NCBI RefSeq assembly: GCF_018128965.1
Contig: NZ_JAAEDH010000022.1
Location: forward strand, 27,029-91,028
Source: Plastoroseomonas arctica
Lineage (GTDB): Bacteria > Pseudomonadota > Alphaproteobacteria > Acetobacterales > Acetobacteraceae
Direction: 5' to 3'
DNA: 64,000 nt
The translations under genes and the position numbers were made by a program. Shown piece by piece: positions 1-8,564 of this stretch; positions within the stretch are counted from its first letter, which is position 1; the number at the start of each line of letters is the position of its first letter. The notes beneath the pieces are model-generated. The model did not search any database and had not been told where the DNA came from. It worked only from the letters and a program-made list of their open reading frames with translations.

Positions 1-952
1 CATCATCGGCACTCCCAAGGTCAAAAGGGGTCGCGTGCATCGGCGCCTGGGCGCGGCTGTCGAGGTTGAGCGAGAGCAATTCCGGCCGCGCGTAGTGGCC
101 GACGGAATCCATCATCCGCTTGCGCTTGGTGATCAGGCCCATGTCGAGATCGGCGATCAGGATGCCCTCGCCTTCGGTCAGCGGCGGCACCAGGTGGCTG
201 CCCTCGGGCGAGATGATCGCCGTGTGGCAGCCGCCGCGCAGCGCCTTGCGCATCGGCTCGGCCGGGCAGATGCGCGCGATCTGCTCTTCGGTGAGCCAGC
301 CTGTGGCGTTGACCACGAAGCAGCCGGCCTCCAGCGCGTGGTGGCGGATGGTAACCTCGATCTGCTCGGCGAAGATCGGGCCCACCATGGAGCCCGGGAA
401 TTGCGCCGCGTGGATCTCCTCGTGCTGCGCCATCAGGGCGTAGCGGGCGAGCGGATTGTAATGCTCCCAGCAGGCCAGCGCGCCGAGCCGGCCCACCGCA
501 GTCTCCACCACCTGCAATCCGGCGCCATCGCCCTGGCCCCAGATCATGCGCTCGTGGAAGGTCGGCGTGATCTTGCGGCGCTTGAGGCGCAGCGTGCCGC
601 AGGCGTCGAAGATGAGCTGGGCATTGTAGAGCGATCCGTGGTCGCGCTCGTTCACGCCCAGTACCACCACCGCATTGGCGCGGCGCGCGGCCTCGGCCAC
701 GGCGGCCACCGCGGGCCCGGGCACCGTCACCGCATTCTCATACAGGCGAAGATGCTCGGCGCCCGTGGCAACCGGCGGATGGACGAACGAGAAATAGGGA
801 TACCAGGGCAGGAAAGTCTCGGGGAAGACGATGAGCTCGGCGCCCTTGCCGGCGGCCTCCGCGATCGCGTTCAGCACGCGTTCGAGGCTGCTCGCCAGGC
901 TGTCGAGATCCGGAGCGATCTGCACCGCCGCCGCGCGCACCGTCTTCCCCAT
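1..952 (-). CDS. nitC: Nitrilase of the Nit1C cluster (3' end cut by window)
   Basis: Carbon-nitrogen hydrolase that converts nitriles to the carboxylic acid and ammonia in the cytoplasm. The visible 317 codons contain the whole catalytic triad: Glu45 in IVFPETF, the Lys in [11 protein letters not shown], and the Cys in [14 protein letters not shown]. The CWEHYNPL form is typical of the Nit6803/Nit1C branch. The start is ATG at 952, six bases after the nitB stop, so the two genes are one transcript. The stop lies outside the window. In pseudomonads the family member NitC is tied to cyanide or cyanohydrin assimilation; that role here is inferred from the neighbour. The further cluster genes (radical SAM, acetyltransferase, AIR-synthase-like, flavoprotein) would be expected beyond position 1. 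Confidence 0.9.
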   Translation of the reverse strand, partial: MGKTVRAAAVQIAPDLDSLASSLERVLNAIAEAAGKGAELIVFPETFLPWYPYFSFVHPPVATGAEHLRLYENAVTVPGPAVAAVAEAARRANAVVVLGVNERDHGSLYNAQLIFDACGTLRLKRRKITPTFHERMIWGQGDGAGLQVVETAVGRLGALACWEHYNPLARYALMAQHEEIHAAQFPGSMVGPIFAEQIEVTIRHHALEAGCFVVNATGWLTEEQIARICPAEPMRKALRGGCHTAIISPEGSHLVPPLTEGEGILIADLDMGLITKRKRMMDSVGHYARPELLSLNLDSRAQAPMHATPFDLGSADD

Positions 953-958
953 CGGCGT

Positions 959-1441
959 TCAGAGCGTCCAGGTATCGAGGATAAACGCGTTGTCCTTGCG
1001 GTGCATCAGTATGATGTCGAGGACATCGAGCGGGCTGATCGGCGTGATGCCTTCGATCAGCGAGGGTTCGCCATGGCCGTACAGCGCCTGCAGCGCGAAG
1101 CGGCAGGCATAGACCTTGCCGCCCTCGGCCATGAATTTCGTGATCTGATTGTTGAAGTTCATGTGGCCGGGGAAGGCCTCGTCGCCGAGCGTGGGAAAGC
1201 CGCGCTGCACGCCCAGCGTGACGCCGGGGCCATAGAGCAGGATCGACGTCTCGAAACCCTTGCGCTGCAGGCGCGTGGCCTGGAGCAGGTTCACGAAGCC
1301 GATCGAGCCCTCGAAGGCGACCGTATGGAAGGTGACCAGGGCCTTCTCGCCTGGGTCGGCTTTCACATCCGGGAAAAGCTTGGACTCGTAGTCGACCAGG
1401 ACATCGCCCTTCTTGTGGGCGGGGTGGGTGACGGTCGGCAT
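959..1441 (-). CDS. nitB: NitB, MSMEG_0572/Sll0783 family nitrogen-starvation protein
   Basis: A 160-residue protein of the small family named after MSMEG_0572 and Sll0783, the usual first structural gene of Nit1C clusters. Its biochemical role is unknown. Recognisable features are a DsrE-like segment with [20 protein letters not shown], the [16 protein letters not shown] loop, and [14 protein letters not shown] chose ATG 1441, preceded by AGGAGG, over in-frame upstream codons, because the upstream 26 residues are not protein-like and would cover the sigma-54 promoter. It is followed six bases later by the nitrilase gene. The promoter implies induction under nitrogen limitation. Confidence 0.88.
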   Translation of the reverse strand: MPTVTHPAHKKGDVLVDYESKLFPDVKADPGEKALVTFHTVAFEGSIGFVNLLQATRLQRKGFETSILLYGPGVTLGVQRGFPTLGDEAFPGHMNFNNQITKFMAEGGKVYACRFALQALYGHGEPSLIEGITPISPLDVLDIILMHRKDNAFILDTWTL

Positions 1442-1478
1442 GGCGGCCTCCTGCTGCGTTGACGGCGGAGCGATCAAC

Positions 1479-1493
1479 GCAAACAGCGTGCCA
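1479..1493 (-). promoter_or_regulatory. Sigma-54 promoter of nitBC
   Basis: On the minus strand TTGGCACG-CTGT-TTGC matches the -24/-12 sigma-54 consensus (YTGGCACG-N4-TTGC) base for base. The GG/GC spacing is correct. Transcription should begin near 1467, giving a leader of about 26 nt that contains the AGGAGG of nitB. Sigma-54 dependence requires an AAA+ activator, which is not visible in this window. Confidence 0.85.
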
Positions 1494-1516
1494 AATGAGC
1501 GGATACGCGGAGCAAT

Positions 1517-1535
1517 CAATCATGACGCAATCATG
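1517..1535. promoter_or_regulatory. Direct repeat CAATCATG x2, possible regulator site
   Basis: CAATCATG occurs at 1517-1524 and 1528-1535, one helical turn apart, with a degenerate third copy (CAATCAAT) at 1513. It lies about 50-70 bases upstream of the predicted nitB start of transcription. MocR-family regulators are known to bind direct repeats, so this is a candidate site for the divergent regulator. The assignment is inference. Confidence 0.35.
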
Positions 1536-1633
1536 CATTCAAAATACGGGTCAATTTCTCTGACAAGATCGATTAAAAATCAGGCGACGCGTGCCTTCTG
1601 CGCCCTGATCGCAGGCGCCGCGGACGACAGCAT

Positions 1634-1675
1634 GGAGGGAATGAATTCCCTCCAAACCAACCTTCTTTTATTTTT
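1634..1675 (-). repeat. Dispersed hairpin repeat, copy 1 (inverted)
   Basis: Stem GGAGGGAA/TTCCCTCC (1634-1641 with 1646-1653, loop TGAA), a nine-base spacer, then TTCTTTTATTTTT (1663-1675). Read on the minus strand this is A-rich tract, spacer, hairpin with a TTCA loop: the same plan as copies 2-4. It faces copy 2 across about 75 bases, forming a two-unit inverted arrangement. Confidence 0.75.
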
Positions 1676-1748
1676 ATCCATGGGAAATTCCGGCAGCCAG
1701 CGCTCGCCTCGTGGAGCCGGGCCACTGTGGATCCCGCACCAAGAAGCC

Positions 1749-1793
1749 AAAAATAAAAGATTGGGGGGTCTGGGGGAAATTCCTTTCCCCCAG
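1749..1793 (+). repeat. Dispersed hairpin repeat, copy 2
   Basis: AAAAATAAAAGA (1749-1760), G-rich spacer, then a perfect ten-base stem CTGGGGGAAA/TTTCCCCCAG (1770-1779 with 1784-1793) closing a TTCC loop. It lies 36 bases before the mocR start codon. The stem sequence differs from copies 1 and 3 by compensating changes on both arms. Confidence 0.8.
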
Positions 1794-1808
1794 TCTTGCT
1801 CCCACACC

Positions 1809-1825
1809 ACAGTCAGATACAGTCA
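1809..1825. promoter_or_regulatory. Direct repeat ACAGTCA x2 before mocR start
   Basis: ACAGTCA at 1809-1815 and 1819-1825, ten bases apart, immediately upstream of the ATG at 1830. The position suits autorepression of the MocR gene, but only the repeat itself is seen. Confidence 0.3.
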
Positions 1826-1829
1826 ATTC

Positions 1830-3239
1830 ATGCAGATTGATCGCGCCTCGCGACGCCGTGATGACTGGACGCCGGAAATCATCGGCTCCAGCCAACCCCG
1901 CTACCTCGCCATCGCCGATGCCATCGCCGGCGACCTCGGCGCCGGGCGCCTTGCCGAGGGCGACCGGTTGCCGCCGCAGCGCCAGCTCGCCGCGCGTCTG
2001 GGGCTCGATTTCACCACCGTGGCGCGCGGCTATACCGAGGCACAGCGGCGCGGGCTGATCGCCTCCACCGTCGGCCGCGGCACCTATGTCAACGCGGCGC
2101 CGCGCCCGGTGGAACGCGCCCCGGTGCGGCGCCGCTCCATCGTCGATTTCTCGATGAACATGCCGCCCGAGCCGGACGACCCCGCGCTGCTCGAGCGCAT
2201 GCGGGCCGGGCTGGAGGAGGTCGGGCGCGACCTGGTCACGCATCTGCGCTACCAGGGTTTTGGCGGCTCCGGCGCCGACAAGGACGCGGCCACCAGCTGG
2301 CTCGGCCGCCGCGCGCTGGTCCCGGCGCATGAGCGGCTGTTCGTCACACCCGGGGCGCATCCGGCGATGCAGGGCATCCTCGCCACCCTCACGCGGCCGG
2401 GCGACGTGATCCTGGCCGAGACGCTCACCTATCCGGGCGTGCGCGCGCTCGCGGCACAAGCCGGGCTGCGGGTGGAGGGGCTGCCGGCCGATGCCGAGGG
2501 CATCGACCCGGACGCGCTGGACGCGGCATGCCGCCGGCTGCAACCCAAGCTGCTCTACCTCAACCCCACCTTGCTCAACCCCACGACGGAGACCATCGCA
2601 GCGCCGCGCCGCGCCGCCATCGCCGAGGTGGTGCGCCGGAATCGCCTGCCGATCCTCGAGGACGACGCCTATGGCTTCATCCCGCGCCGGGGGCCGCCGC
2701 CCTTCGCGGCGCTGGTGCCCGAACTCACCTGGCATATCGCGGGGCTGGCCAAGTGCCTGGGCGCGGGGCTGCGCGTGGCCTACGTGATCGCCCCTGACGC
2801 ACGCTCCGCGCTGCCCTTTGTGCAGGTGGCGCGCGCGGGAACGGTCATGGCCTCGCCGTTGACGATCGCGCTGGCCACCAGATGGATCGAGGATGGCACG
2901 GCGGATGCGATGCTGCGCGCGATCCGTTCGGAATCGATGGAGCGCCAGAAACTCGCCGCCGCGCTGCTGCCGCCGGGCAGTTTCCTGGCCGACCCGATCG
3001 GCTTTCATCTTTGGCTGAAGCTGCCCGCGCCGTGGACGCGGTCCGCCTTCCTCGGTCACATGCGGTTGCGTGGGGTCGGAATCGTGGCCTCGGACGCTTT
3101 CACCGTGTCCGGCGCGCCACCGGAAGCGGTGCGGGTCTGCCTCGGCGGACCGGCGGAGCGCGAAGCCGTGGCGGAGGCGCTGGCCGAGATGGCGCATGCG
3201 CTGGGCGAGAGCCCGACGCTGGCGTCGGCCTATCTGTGA
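1830..3239 (+). CDS. MocR-type regulator (GntR HTH fused to aminotransferase domain)
   Basis: A 469-residue PLP-dependent transcriptional regulator. Residues about 15-85 are a GntR winged helix-turn-helix (LPPQRQLAARLGLDFTTVARGY). Residues about 110-460 are an aminotransferase fold class I domain with the PLP-binding lysine at about 308 (GLAKCLGAGLRVAYV) and the preceding ILEDDAYG motif. MocR proteins sense PLP or an amino-compound and control one neighbouring operon. The start is ATG 1830; the frame is open far upstream, but that segment is the repeat-filled intergenic region and does not look like protein. It is divergent from nitBC, so those genes are its most obvious target, though the sigma-54 promoter argues for an additional activator. 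Confidence 0.85.
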   Translation: MQIDRASRRRDDWTPEIIGSSQPRYLAIADAIAGDLGAGRLAEGDRLPPQRQLAARLGLDFTTVARGYTEAQRRGLIASTVGRGTYVNAAPRPVERAPVRRRSIVDFSMNMPPEPDDPALLERMRAGLEEVGRDLVTHLRYQGFGGSGADKDAATSWLGRRALVPAHERLFVTPGAHPAMQGILATLTRPGDVILAETLTYPGVRALAAQAGLRVEGLPADAEGIDPDALDAACRRLQPKLLYLNPTLLNPTTETIAAPRRAAIAEVVRRNRLPILEDDAYGFIPRRGPPPFAALVPELTWHIAGLAKCLGAGLRVAYVIAPDARSALPFVQVARAGTVMASPLTIALATRWIEDGTADAMLRAIRSESMERQKLAAALLPPGSFLADPIGFHLWLKLPAPWTRSAFLGHMRLRGVGIVASDAFTVSGAPPEAVRVCLGGPAEREAVAEALAEMAHALGESPTLASAYL

Positions 3240-3245
3240 CGCGAC

Positions 3246-4474
3246 TCAGGATGCCGCTGGTCGCATGTCGTCAATGACCTTTCCGTCGTTCGGCAAGCTG
3301 CCGATGCCGACCACCACGACGGTGCCGCGCAACCGGGTTCGTGCCTTGAGCGCGGCTTCCAGCGATAGCTGCATTGCGGGGTCCGGCGCCTCCGCGCGCA
3401 GCTCCATGTGATCGCGGCCGTCATCGGCGCTGATCACCAGGCGCGCGCGCAGGACGCCCGGCACATCGGCGAGGACCTGCGCCACCTGCTCCGGCCGCAC
3501 GAACATGCCGCGCACCTTCGCCGCCTGGTCTGCGCGCCCCATCCAGCCGCGGATGCGCCTGTTCGTGCGGCCGCAGGGCGATGTGCCCGGCAGGATCGCC
3601 GAGAGGTCCCCGGTGGCGAAGCGGATCAGCGGATGCACCGGGTTGAAGCTGGTGACCAGAACCTCGCCCACCTCCCCATCCGCGACGACACCGCCGGTGC
3701 CCGGACGCACGATCTCGATGAGCACCCCCTCATCCGAGATCAGGCCATCGCGCGCCTCGCTCTCATAGGCGATGAGTCCGAGATCGGCGGTGCCGTAGCT
3801 TTGCAGCACGGTCAGGCCGCGCGCCGCGTACCAGGCGCGCAGCGTGGGAAGGTAGGCGCCGCCCGAGACATGCCCCCGCGTGATGGAGCCGAGGTCGAGG
3901 CCGAGTTCGTCGCCCTTCTCGATGATGGCCTTGAGGAATTCGGGCGTGCCGGTGTAGCCGGCCGGCTTCAGCTGCGCGGCTGCGCGCGCCTGCGCCTCGG
4001 TGTTGCCTGTGCCGGCCGGGAACACCGGGCAGCCCAGCGCGCGAGCCGCATTTTCCATCATGCTGCCAGCGGGGGTGAAGTGGTAGGCGAAGCAGTTCTG
4101 CACGAGGTCGCCGGCACGAAAGCCTGTGGCATGCAGCGCGCGGGCGAAGCGCCAGTAATCCGGTGACGTGCCCTCCGGTTCATGGATGGGGCCGGGCGAG
4201 ATGAACACGCGCGCCAGCTGCGCCATCGGCAATGCGACAATGCCGCCGAAGGGCGGGTGCGCGGCCTGCGCCTCGATGAGCGCGGATTTGCGCGTGACGG
4301 GCAGCCGGGCCAGCGCGGCGTGGTCGCGGATGCTCGCGGCGTCCACGCCGGCGAACAGCGCGGCGTAATGCGCTGTGTTCGCCATGGCATGCGCGACCTG
4401 GCGCGGCAGGGCATTCGCCAGTTCTGCGCCGCGTGCGTCGGCACTGCGGGTTTCCAGCGCGTCGAAATGTTCGC

Positions 4475-4478
<4 letters not shown>
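3246..4478 (-). CDS. Phenylacetate-CoA ligase-like adenylate-forming enzyme
   Basis: A 410-residue PaaK-type ligase, expected to activate an aryl or alkyl carboxylate to its CoA thioester with ATP. Visible motifs are the YGTADLG adenine-binding segment, the RFATGDLS motif and the C-terminal GRADQAAKVRGMFV hinge seen in PaaK proteins. It is slightly shorter than PaaK (about 430). ATG 4478 overlaps the livF-like stop as ATGA; the GTG two codons upstream is less likely. It is the last gene of the seven-gene importer operon and probably traps the imported acid as a CoA ester. The substrate cannot be read from the sequence. Confidence 0.83.
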
Positions 4479-5298
<820 letters not shown>

Positions 5299-5299
<1 letters not shown>

Positions 5300-6582
5300 T
5301 ACCAGCCGAGCCAGTCGGGCCGGCGCGGCAGGTCGATCGTGGTCACCGGCTCCAGCCGCATGGTGTTCGCGGCCATCAGCTCGCCGACCGACCCGGCCGA
5401 GGTGTCGCCGCCGACGACCGCGCGATACAGCGCGACGCGCAGCGTGCCGCGATGATCCTCGGCGGTGAAGGTGGAGGGGTTGCACACGCCCTCGAAACCG
5501 CGCGGCACCCAGTTCTGGCGGGCGTAGAAGCCGTCGCGGATGCGGGGGCCGCTCACCTCGCCACCGTTCGCGGCGGCGGTCTCCATCGCCTCGACCGTCA
5601 GCATCGCGGCGCAGATGCCGGTGAGGTAGTGCACCGGGCGATAGACGGTGCCGGTGGGGTCGGAGACGCGGCTGATGGCGCGCATTGTCGCCATCCCCGG
5701 CGCGTCCTGGCCCCACACCACGGCCGTGCGCACCGGGAAGACCACGCCATTGGCGGCCGCACCGGCGGCCTTCATCGCGTTCTCATCCATCCCCCACACA
5801 TTGCCCAGGAACTGCACCTGCACCCCTGCCGTCTGGCACGCGCGCAGCACCGAGATGTTGGACCCCGCCGTGTTGCCGAGATAGGCGTAGTTCGCCCCCT
5901 GGCTGCGCAGCGTCAGGCACTGCGAGGTGTAGTCGCCCGGCGTGAGCGCGAAGACGATGGCCGGTAGCACGTCGAAGCCGAGCTCGGCGGCGAGCGCCTC
6001 GCCGGCCGCCTTCGGCGAATTCGGGTAGGGGTGGTTCGCGCCCATATGGACGTATTTCGGCCGGCCGGGACGGCCGGAGCGCCGCCAATCCTCCGCCGCC
6101 CAGGTGAGCATCGCGCGCAGCCCGTCGGAATAGGAGGGGCCGTAGAAGAAATTGTACGGCGTCGCCTCCACGCCCTGGCGCCCGCTGCGTCCGCCGGCAT
6201 CGGTGAGTGCCGCGGAATAGCTGCCGGAGATGTAGGGGATGCGGTCGCGCGTGACGAAGCGGGTCAGCGCCTCGGTATCGGCCGTGCCCCAGCCCTGGAT
6301 GGCGACGACGCGATCGCGCGCCCAGGCCTGGTACTGGCTGACCGCGCGCGGCGCCTGGTAGCCGTAATCGACGGCCAGAACGTTGAGCTGCCTGCCCGCG
6401 ACGCCCTGCCGTTGCGCATTCACCCAGGCGAGCGCATCGGACACGCCCTGCCCGTAGGGCACGCCGACATCGGAGGTCGCCCCGGAATAGTCGTTCAACT
6501 GGCCGATGGGGATGCGCTGCTGCGCGGTGGCAGCGGTGGTCAGCGCGAGTGCGGCCGACAGTCCAAGGATCATGCTTCGCAT
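5299..6582 (-). CDS. Periplasmic substrate-binding protein, LivK/Peripla_BP_6 type
   Basis: A 427-residue secreted receptor for the Liv-type importer. Residues 1-20 form a Sec signal peptide (MRSMILGLSAALALTTAATA). The mature protein begins with the typical IPIGQLNDYSGATSDVGVPY ligand-domain start and contains the VQFLGNVWGMDEN region of type-1 periplasmic folds. GGAGGG lies nine bases before ATG 6582. Its location inside the operon shows that the importer is complete. Ligands of this family range from amino acids to aromatic acids and amides; the two CoA ligases in the operon favour a carboxylic acid, by inference. Confidence 0.9.
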
Positions 6583-6603
6583 GTGTTCGTTCCCTCCGTT
6601 GCT

Positions 6604-7668
6604 TCAGTGTGAGTAGGGGTAGAGCTTCCAATAGGCCTTGATCAGCCGCCAGCGTCGCGCCAGGCCATCGGGCTCGAACACCAGGAAGACGATGATGGCC
6701 GCGCCGATCGCCATCTCGCGCAGGAAACTGATCGAGGCGCCCAGGCGCAGCGCGCGGTCGATCGCACTGCCGGTGAGCAGGTTGGCGAGACCCTCCACCA
6801 CCTCGGGCAGCAGCACCATGAAGGCCGCGCCCATCAGGCTGCCGGCGATGCTGCCGAGGCCGCCGATGATGACCATGCCGAGGAACTGGATCGAGAACAG
6901 GATGGTGAAGGCCTCGACCGAGACGAACAGCCGGTAATGCGCGTAGAGCGCGCCCGCAATGCCGGCGTAGAAGCTCGCGATGCCGAAACTCAGCATGCGG
7001 TAATAGGCGAGGTTGATGCCCATCATCTCGGCGCTGAGGTAGTGGTCGCGCACGGCGATCAGCGCGCGGCCGTCGCGCGTGCGCATCAGGTTGGCAGCGG
7101 CGCCGAACATCACGATGACGGCGACCAGGACCACGTAGAAATAGCTCTCCGGCCGCCCGGCGACCCAGCCGGCGAGGCTCGGCGGTTCGGTCATGCGCCC
7201 GGCAACGCCGCCGGTGAACCACTGCGCGCGGGCGAAAAAGTCCTCGAGGATGTATTGGGCCACCAGCGTGGCGATCGCGAGGTAGAGACCCTTCAGCCGC
7301 GCGGCCGGCAACCCGAAGACCAGGCCCACCACGGCGGTCGCGATGCCGGCCAGCGGGATGGCGAGGGCGACGGCCACGCCGTGTTCATGGAAATACGCGC
7401 TGGCGAAGGCGCCGAAGCCGAAGAAGGCGGCGTGTCCAATGGAAATCTGGCCTGTGAAACCCACCAGGATATTCAGCCCGAGTGCTGCGATGCCGAAGAT
7501 GCCGATATTGATCAGCAGGTCGAGCATGTAGCCGTCGAGCACGAAGGGCGCGGCGCAAGCGAGCACGATCCCCACCGCCAGCGCGATGCGGCTGTTGCGC
7601 GTCGCCATGATGGTCATGTCGGCGCGGTAGCTGGTGCGGTAGTCGCCGGCGGGGGTCATCGCGTCCAT
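6604..7668 (-). CDS. ABC importer permease, LivM type
   Basis: A 354-residue integral membrane permease with about nine hydrophobic segments. The conserved LivM core is seen as ALGLNILVGFTGQISIGHAA and the EAA-like region GRALIAVRDHYLSAEMMGIN. It is followed by QFLGMVIIGGLGSIAGSLMG, a family hallmark. ATG 7668 begins three bases after the LivH-type stop. It pairs with the LivH-type protein to form the translocation channel of the importer. Confidence 0.92.
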   Translation of the reverse strand: MDAMTPAGDYRTSYRADMTIMATRNSRIALAVGIVLACAAPFVLDGYMLDLLINIGIFGIAALGLNILVGFTGQISIGHAAFFGFGAFASAYFHEHGVAVALAIPLAGIATAVVGLVFGLPAARLKGLYLAIATLVAQYILEDFFARAQWFTGGVAGRMTEPPSLAGWVAGRPESYFYVVLVAVIVMFGAAANLMRTRDGRALIAVRDHYLSAEMMGINLAYYRMLSFGIASFYAGIAGALYAHYRLFVSVEAFTILFSIQFLGMVIIGGLGSIAGSLMGAAFMVLLPEVVEGLANLLTGSAIDRALRLGASISFLREMAIGAAIIVFLVFEPDGLARRWRLIKAYWKLYPYSH

Positions 7669-7671
7669 GGT

Positions 7672-8553
7672 CTACACGCGCTCGATATTGCGGGTGCCGA
7701 ACAGGCCGTAGGGCTTGATCATCAGGATGATGACGAGGGCGTAGAAGGGCGCGATCGCGTACATGTTGCCCCAGTGCAGCCATTCCGCATCGACGTATTG
7801 CGCGACATTCTCCAGCACGCCGATGACGAGGCCGCCGAGCACCGCGCCCACCACGGAATCGAGCCCGCCCAGGATCACCGCCGGGAACACTTTTATCCCG
7901 TAGAAGGACAGCGCCGACGACACGCCGTTCACCACGCCGACCACCACGCCCGCGACCGCCGAGACCACCGCCGAAATCGCCCAGGACATGGCGAAGACCT
8001 TCGGCACCGAGATGCCCAGCGACTGCGCCACCTGCTGGTCGAAGGCGGTCGCGCGCATCGCCAGGCCATGCTTGCTGGCGGTGAAGAACCAGCCGAAGCC
8101 GGCCATGATGAACAGCGATATGCCCAGGCTGAGCAGATAGACCGGCTGCACCTGGAGCCCGAGGATGTCGACGCTCTGCGCCGAGAAGATCGGCGGGAAG
8201 GGCTTGGCGAAGACGCCGAAGATCCACTTCATCAGCGCCTGGAAGAAGATGGACAGGCCCACCGTCGCCATGATGACGCTGATCACCGGCTCCCCGATCA
8301 GCGGCCGCAGCACCACCACCTGCAGGATGATGCCGAAGCAGGTCATGAAGGCGAGGGTGAACAGGAACCCCATCCAGAACGGCATCTGCCAGTCGGTCAA
8401 GAACCACCAGCAAACCCATGCGCCGACGAGCAGGAACTCGCCTTGGGCGAAATTCACCACCTGGGAGGCCTTGTAGATCAGCACGAAACTCATCGCGACG
8501 ACGCCGTAGAGCGCGCCGACGATCAGCCCGTTCAGGATCAGCGGCAGCAACAT
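7672..8553 (-). CDS. ABC importer permease, LivH type
   Basis: A 293-residue permease with about eight membrane segments. It has the usual LivH opening LLPLILNGLIVGALYGVVAM, the VNFAQGEFLLVGAW motif and the VFPAVILGGLDSVVGAVLGG motif near the C-terminus. GAGGAG precedes ATG 8553 at good distance. It lies between the long-chain-type acyl-CoA synthetase and the LivM-type permease and belongs to the same transcript. Confidence 0.92.
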   Translation of the reverse strand: MLLPLILNGLIVGALYGVVAMSFVLIYKASQVVNFAQGEFLLVGAWVCWWFLTDWQMPFWMGFLFTLAFMTCFGIILQVVVLRPLIGEPVISVIMATVGLSIFFQALMKWIFGVFAKPFPPIFSAQSVDILGLQVQPVYLLSLGISLFIMAGFGWFFTASKHGLAMRATAFDQQVAQSLGISVPKVFAMSWAISAVVSAVAGVVVGVVNGVSSALSFYGIKVFPAVILGGLDSVVGAVLGGLVIGVLENVAQYVDAEWLHWGNMYAIAPFYALVIILMIKPYGLFGTRNIERV

Positions 8554-8564
8554 GGGGTGTCTCC

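Larger units (their letters stand above)
1442..1829. other. nitB/mocR divergent intergenic region
   Basis: This 388-base region has no gene. In order it holds the sigma-54 promoter of nitB, a direct repeat CAATCATG at 1517-1524 and 1528-1535 (11-base period), two copies of the dispersed hairpin repeat facing in opposite directions (1634-1675 and 1749-1793), and a second direct repeat ACAGTCA at 1809-1815 and 1819-1825 just before the regulator start. Short reading frames here are by-products of the hairpins. Confidence 0.7.

Noticed and set aside
35..1462. 475-codon plus-strand frame over nitB and nitC
   Set aside because: Shadow frame; the minus strand carries two recognisable proteins with start sites and a promoter.
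1634..1675. Reading hairpin-repeat copies as ordinary Rho-independent terminators
   Set aside because: The T-rich tract is 8-10 bases away from the stem, and copies 2 and 4 lie upstream of same-strand genes; the conserved tract and loop fit a repeat family better.
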